DNA of 64,000 bases from Polydactylus sextarius (GCA_016801845.1 CM028926.1:9646501-9710500), one strand, 5' to 3'. Shown: positions 1 to 13,059, counted from the first letter of the stretch. Notes: generated by a model not told the origin, from the letters alone. Translations and numbers: made by a program.

Positions 1-697
1 GGAGGCAAATAAGAGAAAAGTCTGTGTTATTTATCTGTTTCTTGGTAAATCATCTCAACTTTTGTTTTTTTATTTTGATTGTTGGAGATGATTTCTATCG
101 TCTTTTCTGTAAATGTTTTTTGACAGAATAACATCATGGCCTCAGGAAAAAAAGATGGAAGTGTCAGCGCCCATTTTCTCTCCAGTTCACCGTCCTCATC
201 TCCTCCTGCACCACCAGATAATACGCTGACAGCCCATTACTGCTTATCACATGCTATCCTCCTTAATCACCGATGTCACCGCCACATCAAAATATCTTAT
301 GATGAAATTTCGCCCCCTCTATTTTTTTCCAATAGAGACTCTGTCACATCATCAGAGAGAAAAAAAAAAAAAAAAAAACAGCCCCGAGTGTGAAGTTTTG
401 TCCGTCTTTCTCTTTGATAACAGTGTATTTCCAACTTGTCGGATTTTTCTTAAATATTAACAGTGAGCAAACATCTTCTATAGACAGACGGGAAAAAAAA
501 ACAGCTGATAGCAATAAATTTCCCACAACTTTTGGAAACACGTGCAGCAGAGAAAAACACACAGGACGTTCAATCTGGCACAATCTGATTTCACGCAGTA
601 ATTACAGGTTTTATTTGACGAATGACAAAACTAATGGCCCAGATTTAGCTCCACACACAAACCGTGGTGAAAAAGAAACATAACAACTCTCCATCAG

Positions 698-864
698 CTC
701 GGCTAGTAAAGAGTTGCTCTCTGGAGCTTGGAACATGTGTTTGCATCTTTGGTAGTAAAACTTTACTATTATCTACCAACATTTTCTATCACTTATTAAT
801 CGATAAAAGATGGAGACGCAAACCTCGATCTCCAGCTCTAGAGAGCAACTCTTTACTAGCTGAG
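698..864. mobile_element. Small MITE, copy 1 (ends CTCGGCTAGTAAAG...)
   Basis: The two ends are inverted copies of one another for about 35 bp: the left arm (698-732) starts CTCGGCTAGTAAAGAGTTGC, and the right arm (829-864) ends GCAACTCTTTACTAGCTGAG. The core contains a CTACCAACATTTTCT stretch that recurs in copy 2. There is no coding capacity, so this looks like a non-autonomous DNA element; its superfamily is unknown to me. Confidence 0.7.
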
Positions 865-1209
865 ATAATGGAAACTGTATTTGTTTTCCTCACACAGTGT
901 AGATATACATGGATGTTATTAGTTTTGTTATTTGAAAAAAAAAAAAAAACTTAAACTGAAACTTAAAATTTAAGTTTTGATATCGAACACAATTTTATAT
1001 TTAAAGAAATTAATGAAAAAAAAAAAACAAATGTAAAGCTCTTTCAAATTAATTTTTGATTCAGTTCTAGAATTCTTTTGAATAAAGCATTTACTTTGAT
1101 TTTTCACTTTGCGTTGAAGAGTAATGGAAAACATGTGACAATGTTAAGTATTTAGGTCACAAATTATGAATTATGAGTAATTGTTTACAACAAATATGGT
1201 CTCTATTAG

Positions 1210-1347
1210 CTCGGCTAGTAAGAAGTTGGGGTTCTGGGTTTTCATCCCTTCTGCTCTTCCTTCTACCAACATTTTCTGTTACTTAATAAAAAGCATGTAT
1301 CTGTCTGTCATGGACAGGACGAAGAAAGCAACTGTTTACTAGCTGAG
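1210..1347. mobile_element. Small MITE, copy 2
   Basis: Same organisation as the element at 698-864. The left end is CTCGGCTAGTAAGAAGTTG, the right end is GCAACTGTTTACTAGCTGAG, and the shared core is CTACCAACATTTTCT. Arms are more diverged and shorter than in copy 1. A further remnant of the right end (AGTAGCTGAGCTGACGGAGA) lies near 1674-1694. Confidence 0.65.
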
Positions 1348-1396
1348 TTGACGGAGAAAGATACAGGAATTTAAATATCTTTGGTTCTTGTAAACG

Positions 1397-1588
1397 ATGG
1401 ATTTAGACGTCAACAACGATGCAGACTTAAAGAGCTGGAGGTTGAAACCTGTTCCCCCTCTTCATTTACCCTCAGAAGCAGAACCGTTTAGTTTAAAGGA
1501 GCTGGTTCAAGCGTCTGGTCTCGATGTCCAGACCCCCAGGGCAGAACCCGGTACCACAGTGAAGGGATCAAACATCCCATCTGACTGA
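1397..1588 (+). other. Unassigned 63-codon open frame followed by a poly(A)-signal-like AATAAA
   Basis: I do not recognise this frame. It begins MDLDVNNDADLKSW, is hydrophilic, and ends just before a 160-bp stretch that finishes in AATAAAGTTTAATT near 1748. The layout (start codon, short frame, then AATAAA) resembles the tail of a transcript or a retrocopy, but there is no homology or splice evidence. It lies directly after a MITE copy and could be repeat-derived or chance. Confidence 0.2.
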
Positions 1589-1983
1589 ACCACCAACAAA
1601 CTCAAGCCACCGACAAACCCAAGTGAACGGGTCTACACGTCTGGGGACGTGAACCCGGGTCCCTGGCTCCTCAGTAGCTGAGCTGACGGAGATGAGATTT
1701 ATTTTACCCGATGGTATTTTATGTGTCGGACCAGTCTGGCGAAGAAAATAAAGTTTAATTACACTACACATGTTATTTCAGTCTATTTTTTGTAATTTTA
1801 TTGATATCACACATTTTTATAAAATACAGAAAAATATATAAAATTTACAGAAAATTATCTTTCATTTTTATTTTATTTTTTTATTTTTTAACTTTCTTGT
1901 AACATTGTAACAATGACTAAACACTTGGGATTTTTTTTTCTTTTTTTTGTAAACAGATATAAACATACTGAAGCCTTTTTTTT

Positions 1984-2268
1984 TTGTTGTTGTTTAAATT
2001 TATATTTCATTACAGGAAATTACTTTGCTCAGCACTCAGCGCTCGTGACTTATTGCAGCGCAGCGACAAGCTGGACGCAGCGATAGCCACCAGCCGCCAA
2101 GAGAATATGTTTTCTGTGAACCGATACAGAAAATTTATGGCACATTTAGAGCTGTTGCAAAGAGCCGTTTCACTGGCTCAGAGAGAGGGTTCGCAGAGAA
2201 CAATCACTATCTTGTCACGGAGAAAAAGCCAAAAAGTGCATCAAAGTGTATCATTAGCGATAGGATAG
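1984..2268 (+). other. Unassigned 94-codon open frame
   Basis: I do not recognise this frame. The middle, around ARDLLQRSDKLDAAIATSRQ, is charged and could be helical; the flanks look like translated noncoding DNA. A pyrimidine tract ending in ACAG precedes the charged part at about 2010, so it could be a decayed exon. No neighbouring exon in a compatible frame was found. Confidence 0.15.
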
Positions 2269-2981
2269 TACAAACTGAACACAGCTGTTGTTTAAGCGAG
2301 ACATAAAAACAGCAGGTTCAGGAGAAGAAACACTTTTATGTTGCAGACACATTTGATTTGATGCCATTTGATGAAAAGCGATGCACAAATTCCTCCTGAA
2401 ATATTTAGGGCTATTTTCTTCTCCCTCACGGATGATGTTTTTTTCTTTTTTATAAATGATAGTTGTTTTTTAACCTATTGAATCCAGCGCTGGTGGTAAT
2501 GGTGAGGGGAGCACAAGTTACACGGTGGAGTGATGGGAGAAGAGAAGAGGTTGACCCTGAAGGTTATCGCAGCTCAAGCAGAAACGGCAAATCAGTGAAT
2601 CTGCAGACAGTTGAACGTTGCCCTTTGAAGGTTCGAACAGAGTAAAGTGAGCAATTTAAACCCACATCTTCGGCCGGTTTCTTTCTCAGCCTCTGTCTCG
2701 ACTCACTACTGCTGCATGTGTAGTGGTCTGATAATGTATGAATGAAGTTTGGACATTTATGAATCTTTTATGGATTCATTCGTTCAGAATATCAGCGAAG
2801 TGATGGTGTTTTGGGGGGAACAAATCCCATCTTTATGAAGGTGATATCTCAGAAACGCCATGATGGAGTCACTTTGAAATCTGTTACAAACATTCAATTG
2901 GATTCAAACATGAACTGATTAGATTTTATCGGCTAAAGGTCAAAGGTTAAACATGTTTTTGGCCTTTTAAAGAGATAGTCT

Positions 2982-3767
2982 AGAGTAATTTGAACCCAGG
3001 GTCTATTTCACCATGAATAAGAGTCAAACTCCCCCTCAAGAGATATTCTACGTTGGTTGAAGTAATATCCAGTTTGACCATCTTTTGTTTTCACAACCAA
3101 ATAGTTAACAATGAAAGTAAATGGGGCAGTCAGCCAAACGTATCTAAATTGTCATTTTTTAACCACTAATAAAGCTCAAAATATCACTTCACTTCAGCAG
3201 TAGCATGAATAGGGTCCCTACACATAAACTGAAGTACTGATAACTTAGTAAGTGAACCCAGAGTTTATTAAAAACACTGTTTTACAAGACTTACCCAACG
3301 TCTTGTTTTCATAACTGGTGATGAAGGGTGTTTCACATCAGCAGATTCAACATTTTCCTCGCTCTTCACGGACACATCGACCTGTTGATCAGGGAAAAAA
3401 AAGAGTCAAGAGATATTTTATTTGATAGTTTGACCATCTTTTGTTTTCACAGCCAAATAATTAACAATGAAAGTAAATGGAGCAGTCAGCCAAATGTATG
3501 TAAATCACTATTTTTTAGTTCAAGCTCAAAATATCACTTCACTTCATAAACAACTGGTGATGAAGGATTGTTTCAGATCAGCAGATTCATCATTTTCCTT
3601 CACAACAGGCCGATGTATCAGTGAAGAGCATTTTTTGTTATCTATTGAGCTTTTATTGTTAACTATTTGGTTGTGAAAACAAAAGACAGTCAAACTCGAT
3701 ATCACTTCAACAAACATAGAATATCTCTTGGGGGGGAGTTTGACTCATTTTCTTGGTGAAATACCTT
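2982..3767. mobile_element. Foldback MITE family, copy 1 (partly duplicated left arm)
   Basis: The left arm begins AGAGTAATTTGAACCCAGG and runs through CACCATGAATAAGAGTCAAA for about 320 bp. From about 3420 a second, diverged piece of the same arm appears. The opposite-strand arm follows at about 3640-3767, ending GAGTTTGACTCATTTTCTTG. Arms are reverse complements of each other, so the element could fold into a long hairpin. No protein is encoded. Three further copies lie in this window. Confidence 0.75.
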
Positions 3768-3789
3768 TAAAATGACTCAAAAACTATCA

Positions 3790-5630
3790 ACAATAATCTT
3801 TGTTGTTGTCAATCTTTATTTTATTATTATTATTTCATCACCACTTTCTTCAACCGTTTTTTTTTTTACCCTCAAGCTGCTGTAACAGTGTTATTTCACT
3901 TTTGAGGGACAAATAAAGGAATTCGAATAATAGTTTTATTGTCAAACAGTAAAATGTTCTGCCTCCAGTAAATATCAGTTACTAGTTTAAGTTTCTTTTT
4001 ACTCCCTAAAATTACAATCAGCCTCAAAAAATCTCATACGAGATGAGTCACACCTTGTGTTTGAAAAACAGTATTTTCTGTCTTTTTGTATTAGACACTT
4101 GAGTGAAAGTTTATCTGGAAGAAGCAGACAAACCGATGAAGCTCACGGTGGTCACGGCAGAGACAGACAGTTTGACATCACTTACGTATTTGATCTGAGT
4201 CGATGCGATGATTACAAACTCGACAAATTTAATACACTTCTTTGTGGCAGTGACATGAATGTTTATATAAAAATCTATATGGATGATGTTTGACTGAAAG
4301 CAGCGAGTGTCAAACCTGGAGGGTCACACATCTTAAAATACTATTTAGGGGGAAAGTGTGTCATTATTTGCAGCAATTCACTTTGAATTATACTTTTTAT
4401 TTCCAGGTGTTGCCATAGTTACACAATAGATGGCCAAAGAGACGGGGATTGATTTATAGTTTGGTGTCTAACAGGTTGACAAATATAGAAATGTAAAAGT
4501 AATATGAAAATATAAGGTCACGAGTCTCCAACATAATGTTGTTTACGTGTCAGGTTTACATTTTATAACCGACTCAGAAGAAATTTATATATCTCTGTAT
4601 CATTTTCCAGATCCCTTGAAAGTTTATATCCTGTCAGCTTATTGCCACTTTTTACAAGTGAGCGTGCCTCCCGGCTTACTAAACTCCAAAGTGTTACTGC
4701 AAAACCTGATTAAAGCTGACATATTTATTCAATCAGCGCTCAATAAGAGGCAGCGGCGTGCAGCAGCTGCTGGGGAACGTGCTCAAATGGGATGAATGTT
4801 TAATAAATTAGGAGGTTTCGTGTAAAATAAATAAATCTTACCTGAGTCCACACACTTAAGTTTCTCTCTGTCTCTCTTGCTTTGGCATCTGGTTATCGTA
4901 AGTCGAGAATGAATCATTTCAGAGGTAAACACACGGTAGAATGAGCTATAGAAACATTAACTTAATTAATGACAGCGTTGATGTGGTTGCAAGCCAGAAA
5001 TTACACCCTGAGCTACCACAAAAACCAGAGGCTGTAACTAACATCGACTCCCAACTTTCCAACTTTCCTGCTGCTGATTCTGTTTATTTAGGACAAACTC
5101 TGACATTGCACGATATTTAAAATGAGAAGCTCTCACTTTTATCTTTACAGATAAATGTCAAATTATAGCATCAGCAGCACAAATTGCAAACACTTCAAAG
5201 AGCAATATGATTTTTTTTTTTTTTTTTTTTTTGAGTCTTAACAACTCGTCAGCTGCTGAGTGATGTACTGAGGATAAAAGTTAGAAATGATTAACTTAAA
5301 AAAGTACATGTCAGTGTATAATTCATCTAGGCAAAAAAATAAATAAATAAAAATAAAGATACAATTTCGTGTCCTGATTTATGAAAAATAATGGACGAAG
5401 CAGAAACGAAGAAAAAAAACTGACACGTAGTCAGTGAACTTGTGAGTGACGTGCTGCTGTGAAAGCTTCAAAAGAAAAAAGAAAAAGGAGAATTTTATGA
5501 TTTCCCATGAGCCGTCCCCTCGCTGCTGCTTCGTCCCCTCATGTCATGTCGAGGTACAGTGACATTTTCATCCATTTATTTCCAATAAATTATCACATTT
5601 ATACACAACACAACAAGTCGTTTAAATGTA
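3790..5630. other. Intergenic, no gene seen
   Basis: AT-rich DNA with short open frames (for example 4057-4293 and 4547-4795) that show no familiar domain. A 31-base T-type run sits near 5211-5232. A stretch at about 4700-4810 looks less degenerate than its surroundings and could be a conserved noncoding element, but this cannot be judged from one sequence. Confidence 0.6.
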
Positions 5631-5637
5631 TTGGCAT

Positions 5638-5836
<199 letters not shown>

Positions 5837-5839
5837 GGT

Positions 5840-8800
5840 CATTTTAGTTCAGTTTAGACACTTTAAACAGATGAATATGTGACAAGTTCAGTTAAAGTTA
5901 AAACGGTCGAACATGTTTTAACGTGTGACTTCAGGACAAGACACCATGTTTCATGTTCAGTCTTCTTCTATTTATTAATTTACCATCTAATATTCAGCAG
6001 CTGTTCAGTTTAAAGACCCTGTGGGCAGAATAATGAAGCAATTATAAAAAAATCTTTTTTTAAAATTATTCTGGTCTCAAAGCACCGTCCTGATAAAAAA
6101 ATAAGAAGAGAAAGAGTCTACACTTAAATTACTGTCAGACCACCAGAGCTACACACACATGGACTTGAACCATGAAAACAATCTTTTCCAGTTCTCAGTT
6201 ATTAATTGTTTTGTTGCCAAGATATTTAAACATCACTTAAACAGTTAGATTTTAGTTTGAATTAGCAGAAAGTATTAAAAAAAAAAGTCTGCAGGAGAAA
6301 CACCCGTCCAGACACAGCAGCTTAGAAATCATTTCACTTGAACCAATCATGACAATTCAATAGACATGAAATGATCCTGCGTCTCCATTTCTGCTGCCCC
6401 CATGCTCGTGTGAATAAGTAGCCTTCAGAGTGAATATAGGGAACTGTATGTCACCTTCAAAGTAAGAATTTCTCAGTAAACCTTTTCACTTTCTTTCCTG
6501 AGATTCGGTCCAAGCGGAGAACCTGCGTGTCTGTCAGCTCTGCCTCCTCCAGGACACAGACGTGGCTGAAACTCTCCATGAACCCTCGTGAATAATTCAT
6601 CAGCACATATAATGTTGGCAAATTATTTTATATAGTGGGGGGAAAGATTCATCTTAGGAGCAGGAATTGGGTAGGGAGAAGCTAATGTGTTTATTATGCC
6701 AAGATAATGGCATGAAATAGAGGCCAGGGGTGGAGAATTTGGAGGAGTGTTTATACTTTATATTCATTGGAGGGTAGCATCTGAAAGCCTTGTGGTCACA
6801 TGATGGCAGATGTCTTTTGAATACGATTTTGTGTGTGTGTGTTGGTTCAACCTGTGCAGATCAGACATCTCAGGTGTCTCCATGTGTGTGAGTGTGCACA
6901 TGTAACGTATAGATTTGCTTTGTCAAGGTTTTAGTTTACAACCTGTATCGTCTGCTTTTATAGATGTTGTCAAGAAAAGAATTTAATAAACATCAACCGA
7001 AGCACTTCTGTGTTGAGTGGCAGCAAACGCCATTAGAGGCAAACAAACAAACAAAAAAACGGCTGTTTGATTTTGCTTTAGTGGAGAAAGGACCCAGTTC
7101 CCCTCTTCTTTGACGGGAACTGCATTTGAACTCAATCCTGACTGTTGTGTTGAAAAGCAGAGACAGGAAGTCCATACAAATTTATCAGCGAAGACGGGAT
7201 CTCACCATCTGGAAATAAAAGCTTCTTTTTATTATTATTATTAATTCACTTATTTTTGGATGTGCCCTTTTTGATTGATACTTTCATTCTGATCCACAGT
7301 TTGACAGTCGCATCACCAGACGGAGGTGACAACTGCATGTTAAGTGTATTCATGAGCTGCATCCAAACAGATGACTTTTGTTTTATTTAAGTGAAGTTTT
7401 CAGTATAATTCTCAGCTGCTGAATAAAGGACATTTCAACATGTTAATATATTCATATTGTGCTACAGGAATGTGTCTCCTCTTGTGCCTTTTCATAAATT
7501 GAGGTCAGGTGATATCTGTCACAGTAGAGAATGTGCTTAGTGCTGACAAAGTCATGTTGACATTTTTTGGAGAGGAAAGCATAAAAAAAAATATTTAAAA
7601 AAAATAAAAAATGAAACAGTCTTCATGGAGCAGGGAGGAGAAGAAATTAAATTGCCTCTCCACAGCTTCTGTTAAAGAATGAAAACCAATCAACTAGACC
7701 TCAATTCACACTCAGCTCCACAAAGATTGTGAGGAATATTGATATTAGTATTAACAAATGCACTGTCCTTTTTTCAGGTCTTGGCGCTGCAGGGCCAAAT
7801 GCAACTGTACTGATAAGATTTTTTTTCCTCATTTACAACAGTTTAAATGTGATGGATTCATGGGTATTTTACAAATATGACCATTAACTGTGCACCAACA
7901 GCCTGATGGATATTGTGAAACTGAACTAAATAGAAATCCCTGTAGCATTGTATAAAACGTCTATCAGTATTCTGCAAAAATGTATGAACTTTCATGTTGA
8001 AAATAACCAGATTTTCTGTTAAACTAAGAACTAACCTCATTGCAAAGCTCTGGGTGGAATTTTTCCTCTTTCAAACAGCTGTGATGAGTCTAATTTCAGA
8101 AAGAACAAAACTGTCAGTACTTCCCACTGTATCCCCAGTGAGAGCTTTGTGCTTTTATTTGGCCTAATTTAGGAGTTATCAGACTCATTTCCCCATGAAA
8201 TCCCTTCCAGTAACATGAGCACACATTCAAAAGAGTAGGAAGCCGAAATAATGAAGTGTACGGCCAGAAAGCAAGTCGCACACGTTGGAGAATGTAGTAT
8301 TAGCGTTTCTTATCGCAGTTAATTTCACAGTGATCAGTTCAGAGAAAATGCCGTGTGACTTAAATTGCGTGATGGTCAATATGTGACTCGTTACAGTTCA
8401 TCACACTGAGGACACAAAGTTTGTTTACAGCTGAGAACAACTGGAATATATTAGTTGGAGCTTAACGGCCTGTTTTAACAAAAAAAAAAAAAAAAAAAAA
8501 AAAAAGGTAATTTGGAATTACCACTATAAAGTAAATAACACAAGCTCAGCTGGAAAGAAGAGGATGTAGAAATGTATTTGTCCACAGGAGGATAGTCCCA
8601 ATACAACGTCTTAACTTTAATATTTAACATAATTGTGCTTAAATTAAATATTTGTCAGGCGTGTTTGGATGCTAATTTGACCTTTTTTGTCAGTAAACAA
8701 ATGTGCAATGAAGCTGTTTTGTTGGTCACAAACTTTTATTGGTGTTGACAAGTTTTTTTCCATATAATATAATATAATCACAGTTTACCAAGTTTCATCA

Positions 8801-11800
8801 AACAGTAACTAAAGATCTCCCCCTAGTGGCTGAGTGAAGTATATATCATAACCTTTTGCTGCCTACTTTTTCAAAGACTGTGGAGTGAGATTTGATGGAT
8901 TTGTTTTGGTTTTTTCAAGCCACAGTGACTGACAGAGAAGATGAAAATGACTTAGTCGGAGATTAACTTACAAAGCCATTTTCAAGATGAACTTTTTAAG
9001 AAAACAGCAGTGCGTACCTTGTCATTACATTTTAAAGGAAAGACATCACTAAAGGCCCAATGTGCGGCCCAGCACTGAAGGAACAAACTCTGCTTCTATA
9101 TTTCTCTTCGTGCCAATTTGGACGAGAACAAGACAAAATTAATCAATCATGAAATTATAGATAAACAGATTTTTTTCCAGCGAGAAATCACAGGTGTGGC
9201 ATGATAGCGTTGATGTTAGAAACTTCCCAAAGATTGCCTCTGTCAGACTGTTTAGTTTGGTTTTAACTAGTTGGACACTAAAAGAAGAAAGTTGGGTGCC
9301 ATGTTGGACTGATAGTAGTTGTATAAGTGGGACAGCTGGTGTTTGTTTTTTCAAGATGTAGTTGCATTATTCATGTTTATGTACCGTTACGGGTGTGAAG
9401 CCTAAAGGTTTTTGGTTATAAACTTAAGTATTTGCATTGAATTATAATTTATAATCTGGGAACCTTGAGTATCTGCAGAGTTTCATGGCAAACCATCCAA
9501 CTTTATACACCACAAGAGAATCAGTGGATCATCCTATGGAGACCATGAATGGACAGTAGTTATTTCCAGGTATTTCAGTCTGAACCAACCAATGATTTGA
9601 TTCCTCACATCATACATTATTCTGTCTTCACTAAACAAGCGGTTCCTCACCTGGTTATCTCGTTTTGATGTTTTATTTTGAATTTACCTGTTTATTCAGT
9701 GTCTGAACATTGAGCGTGAAACCTGAAGGATCTTCCCAACACTTTGTGCACAGATTTCATCATCATGCTCATTTGGGATAGGTTAGGCAAACTGCAGGCA
9801 CAGACGGTTGTTTACACTGAAACATAATTGTGATGCCACGCTTGTTATCTGCTGCACTAGCTTAAGGGAAACAGCGAGGATAATCCATTTTCTGGCATAT
9901 TTCTGAAAACATAACAACAAATGGACAAGCTTGCAGTAATTCCTTAAGCTGAAGATATCACTTTTACAGTTCTACACACCATGAAGAACAAGATTTCAAC
10001 GTAAAAAAAATCTTCTTCCTCCCCTTTTTGCCAAGTTAACGTGGCTCCTTCACTTGACCTGGCAAACAATGTGCAAGTCATTGAAAGTCCTATTGAGATA
10101 AGAGAACATACTGTGCAAGGACTTTGAGTGGAAGTGCCGATTCCTCGGGTACCCTGCATGATCTGAGATTGGGCTAATGATGGGACGTAGGAGTCAGAAA
10201 TGGGGGAGGTGGTAGGGGTTGCTATCTACCCATAGATCAAGCGGCTGAAATGAGTTCTGAACCAGAGCGCTTGTCAATCATAATTGATCTTGAGTAGCGG
10301 GGGTGGCGAGAGAAGAGGATGGAGACATGCAGAGAGCGAGATGGAGAAAAGCATCTTCCCCGGAGGCTACAAGCACCTTTTAAGAAGCCGGAGCCCCGTG
10401 GACTCCTACGCCCTTTCAAGATCAAACCCATTTCTTGCTCCATCTCTCTTCATCTCTCTTATCAAAATTCCTCTTCATTACAATCAGTTGAACAAGAAGA
10501 GCGGCGCATTAGGAAGCGTATGGACAAACTCTTATTCAGAATTCGTTCTGAAGTCACAAGAGAGTGCGTTGGAAAAAAAAACAAAAATGAAGAACAGATA
10601 CTAGATGGCAATGACTCACTTTTATCTACACATTGAAATTCCTGCCGTTTTCCTGTAAGAGAATATTTTGCTCAGATGTATTAGCGACTGCTTTCGTTAA
10701 GCTGTAGTCTGGTGGAAAATGCCTATTACCATAGATCTTACACTGTCACTGCAATTATCTTGAAGAGAATCTCTGTCAATGACGTTTTACCCGTTGGTGT
10801 TTTTTTTTTTTCTTTTTTTTTGCTCTATTAAGCTTCTTTAATGTACATTACAAATGTCACGCTGTTAGAGGGGAATTGAAATACTGTTGGATTGAATGTC
10901 TTCTATGTTGGAGACACCATGAAGCAAACATAATTAGAGGGCTGATGAGACAGAATGAGTCTTAACACAAATTACATCTTCTTAAAGTGCATTCACTTCT
11001 TATAGACGTCCAACAGGGTAAGAATGCGTTTAGTTATTGTGCTAATGCAGATGTCAGACCTCATCGTGTACGTTAGTGATTCAGTGATCATCTTTATTGT
11101 GTTGCTTTCTATACTACACTGTGTCTTCACCCCTGTACTTTTGTGTTGGGTCGTATCATCGTCCTTTTTTTTGCTTCAGAAGTTTCCCAACTGAGTGAAA
11201 TGACCCTTCAGTATCGTCTAAGTAGCAGTCGTGATAAGAACCGGTCAAATACTCTAAATGTTAAAGAAAAGTAGCTTCGTTTTTTTTTTTTTTTTTCTAT
11301 CTTATCTCCAGTAACATAAGATACACTGGACCAGCTTTCACAAAAGGAAAAGAGATAATACCATCCAACAATTCCTTTCTGCAGCAGTGACGAACTATTC
11401 AGCGGTTCAAGGAAACGATCAATCACATTCCACAGAGGACACAGATCATCATGTAAGTGGCTTGTCAATTTTCCAACAAAAGTAAACTGTGATTGGAGAA
11501 GAATGGTAAAAACACACAGGATACAGCATCTTCTATCACACGTTCAGGGTCATTCACCAATCATGTTTTTACACACGTCTGAATCAATGTTTTCTTTGAC
11601 CTTATGATGTTTTCTAGTCTTCATCTGTTGCTGCAGCTGATCAAGAGTTTCCATTTAAATGTCTTGTTTTGTTTGTTTTTACAGATGGTAACAACATCCT
11701 GTTTGTCTGTCTGACAATAGCTCGCCCACTCACATACACAGACTGCATTTCCCATCATGCACTGCACGCTAAGTTGGAACCTGCACCCGTCGCCGTCAGT

Positions 11801-12000
11801 GTTAGTGTAAATAAACAATCACAAACAACCACAACATAAAGTAGGTTACCATCAAATTCTATTCATTATTCAAACATCGTAGCGAACAGTGAGGTAGCCA
11901 CTGCTCCAGTATCCAAACCGTAGCGAACCTATAATCTTCTGACAGACCCACACACTAATCACGCTTCCACCGCGGCCCTTCCTGGTCTGACAGCATAGAG
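5840..12000. other. Intergenic, no gene seen
   Basis: About 6 kb without supportable exons. It contains a 26-base A run at 8480-8505 and T runs near 10800-10820 and 11280-11297. Several segments look less AT-rich and less repetitive (about 6590-6790 and 10100-10550) and are possible noncoding regulatory elements. The open frames over 10284-10636 in two overlapping frames have no recognisable domain. Confidence 0.55.
11742..11764 (+). promoter_or_regulatory. ZNF143/THAP11-like motif
   Basis: CTGCATTTCCCATCATGCAC resembles the known ACTACAATTCCCATAATGCA-type site bound by ZNF143 with THAP11. No promoter or exon can be attached to it here; it may be inherited from a repeat. Confidence 0.3.
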
Positions 12001-12006
12001 GTTCCC

Positions 12007-12482
12007 TGTGAGAGCGCACATCATGGGAGAGCTGGGCTTGAGGGGGATGAGTGTTTGTCTTTCATCATCATTGTTTAAACATTGTGCGTCCTGTCTTAAT
12101 GGTAGGATTGTGGAAATATGTGTGGTTATCTGTTATGTATTTAGATTGTAATATTTATGTTTTCTCTGTATATATTTTTGATATTCACCTTGAATGATGC
12201 ACAGCTCCGTTTCTCCCCTGATACAATGAGCTGCACCAGTTGTTCAGTGAGGGTGGGTTGTATTTAAAGGATCAGTCTTGCTTGGGCTCTGGTTGATGGC
12301 AGACGCCGTGACTGAGAGTAGCATGATGCAGCACCTTCCTGTGAGGCTGTGAATGTCAGTATATAGAGTATGTACACTGTAAATAAACTTGCAACTTTTC
12401 TCACTGAAATCTGTTTCTTTATTGGACTTACTTTGGGTGGATGTGCTAAGTGGGGTCAGAACAGCGAAGTCTCTGTCTCACA
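12007..12482 (+). mobile_element. Possible solo LTR (TGTGAGA...TCTCACA ends)
   Basis: The segment is bounded by the 7-bp inverted termini TGTGAGA and TCTCACA. It contains a TATA-like TATTTAAAGG near 12261 and an AAATAAAC poly(A)-signal-like site near 12377, in the order expected for U3-R-U5. Length (476 bp) suits a fish LTR. No target-site duplication is visible, and no internal retroelement region or primer-binding site flanks it, so this is tentative. Confidence 0.35.
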
Positions 12483-12807
12483 CAGATAAAAACAAACAAA
12501 GTATAATGTATTAATTAATGAACTTTAGTTGTACCCGAATCTAAATTGTCTTATGTTTTGCACAGAGCCAGAATCGCTGTTAGCCCTCTGATTTCAGCCC
12601 TCATTTGAAGTTAAGCCAACCAGCTGCTGGCGGTAGTCTCATATTTAATAGATACAGAGGAAAGCAGTATCGACCTTCTCATTTAACTCTGCAAGTAGCA
12701 AATAAGCATCTTTCCCAAAATCCCCAAACTACAACTTTAAAGGAAGCCTTGGTGCTGAATAATACAGTTTTATGTTTTATAAAGACATGGATCTCCCAGT
12801 TTGTTGG

Positions 12808-13055
12808 GGATGAACTTGACCTTCCTGCACAAAACCCTGATCTGAACCCTGTCCAATACATCAGTGATGAACAGGAAGCAGCTTATCTCCCACCATCACA
12901 AGCTAATGGTCTCACTAATGGTTCTTCAGCTTAATGGGAACAAATTTCTGTGGCCAAACGTCTGTAGAAAGACTATGTAAAAGAGCAGAGACAGCAGAAT
13001 AATACTGACATATGGAGGTAATCTGTTGGTGTCCAAATACTTTTGTCCATCCTGG
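12808..13055 (+). pseudogene. Tc1/mariner-like transposon 3' remnant
   Basis: The forward frame retains LPAQNPDLNPV, which matches the conserved PDLNPIE stretch of Tc1/mariner transposases around the third catalytic acidic residue. Downstream DNA continues like the transposon tail, with GTGTCCAAATACTTTTGTCC near 13030, similar to the ends of common fish Tc1 elements. The frame is interrupted and lacks the rest of the DDE domain, so this is a dead fragment. Confidence 0.6.
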
Positions 13056-13059
13056 AGAA

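Larger units (their letters stand above)
1..2980. other. Gene-free AT-rich flank with small MITE copies and two unassigned open frames
   Basis: No exon with recognisable protein homology and matching splice sites was found here. The block holds long A and T runs (for example 360-378 and 940-950), two copies of a small inverted-repeat element (listed separately) and two short open frames at 1397-1588 and 1984-2268 that I cannot assign. Base composition is AT-rich, like the rest of the first 30 kb. Confidence 0.6.

Noticed and set aside
10284..10636. Two overlapping 105-codon frames
   Set aside because: No domain, no splice partners and similar quality in both frames; more likely noncoding.
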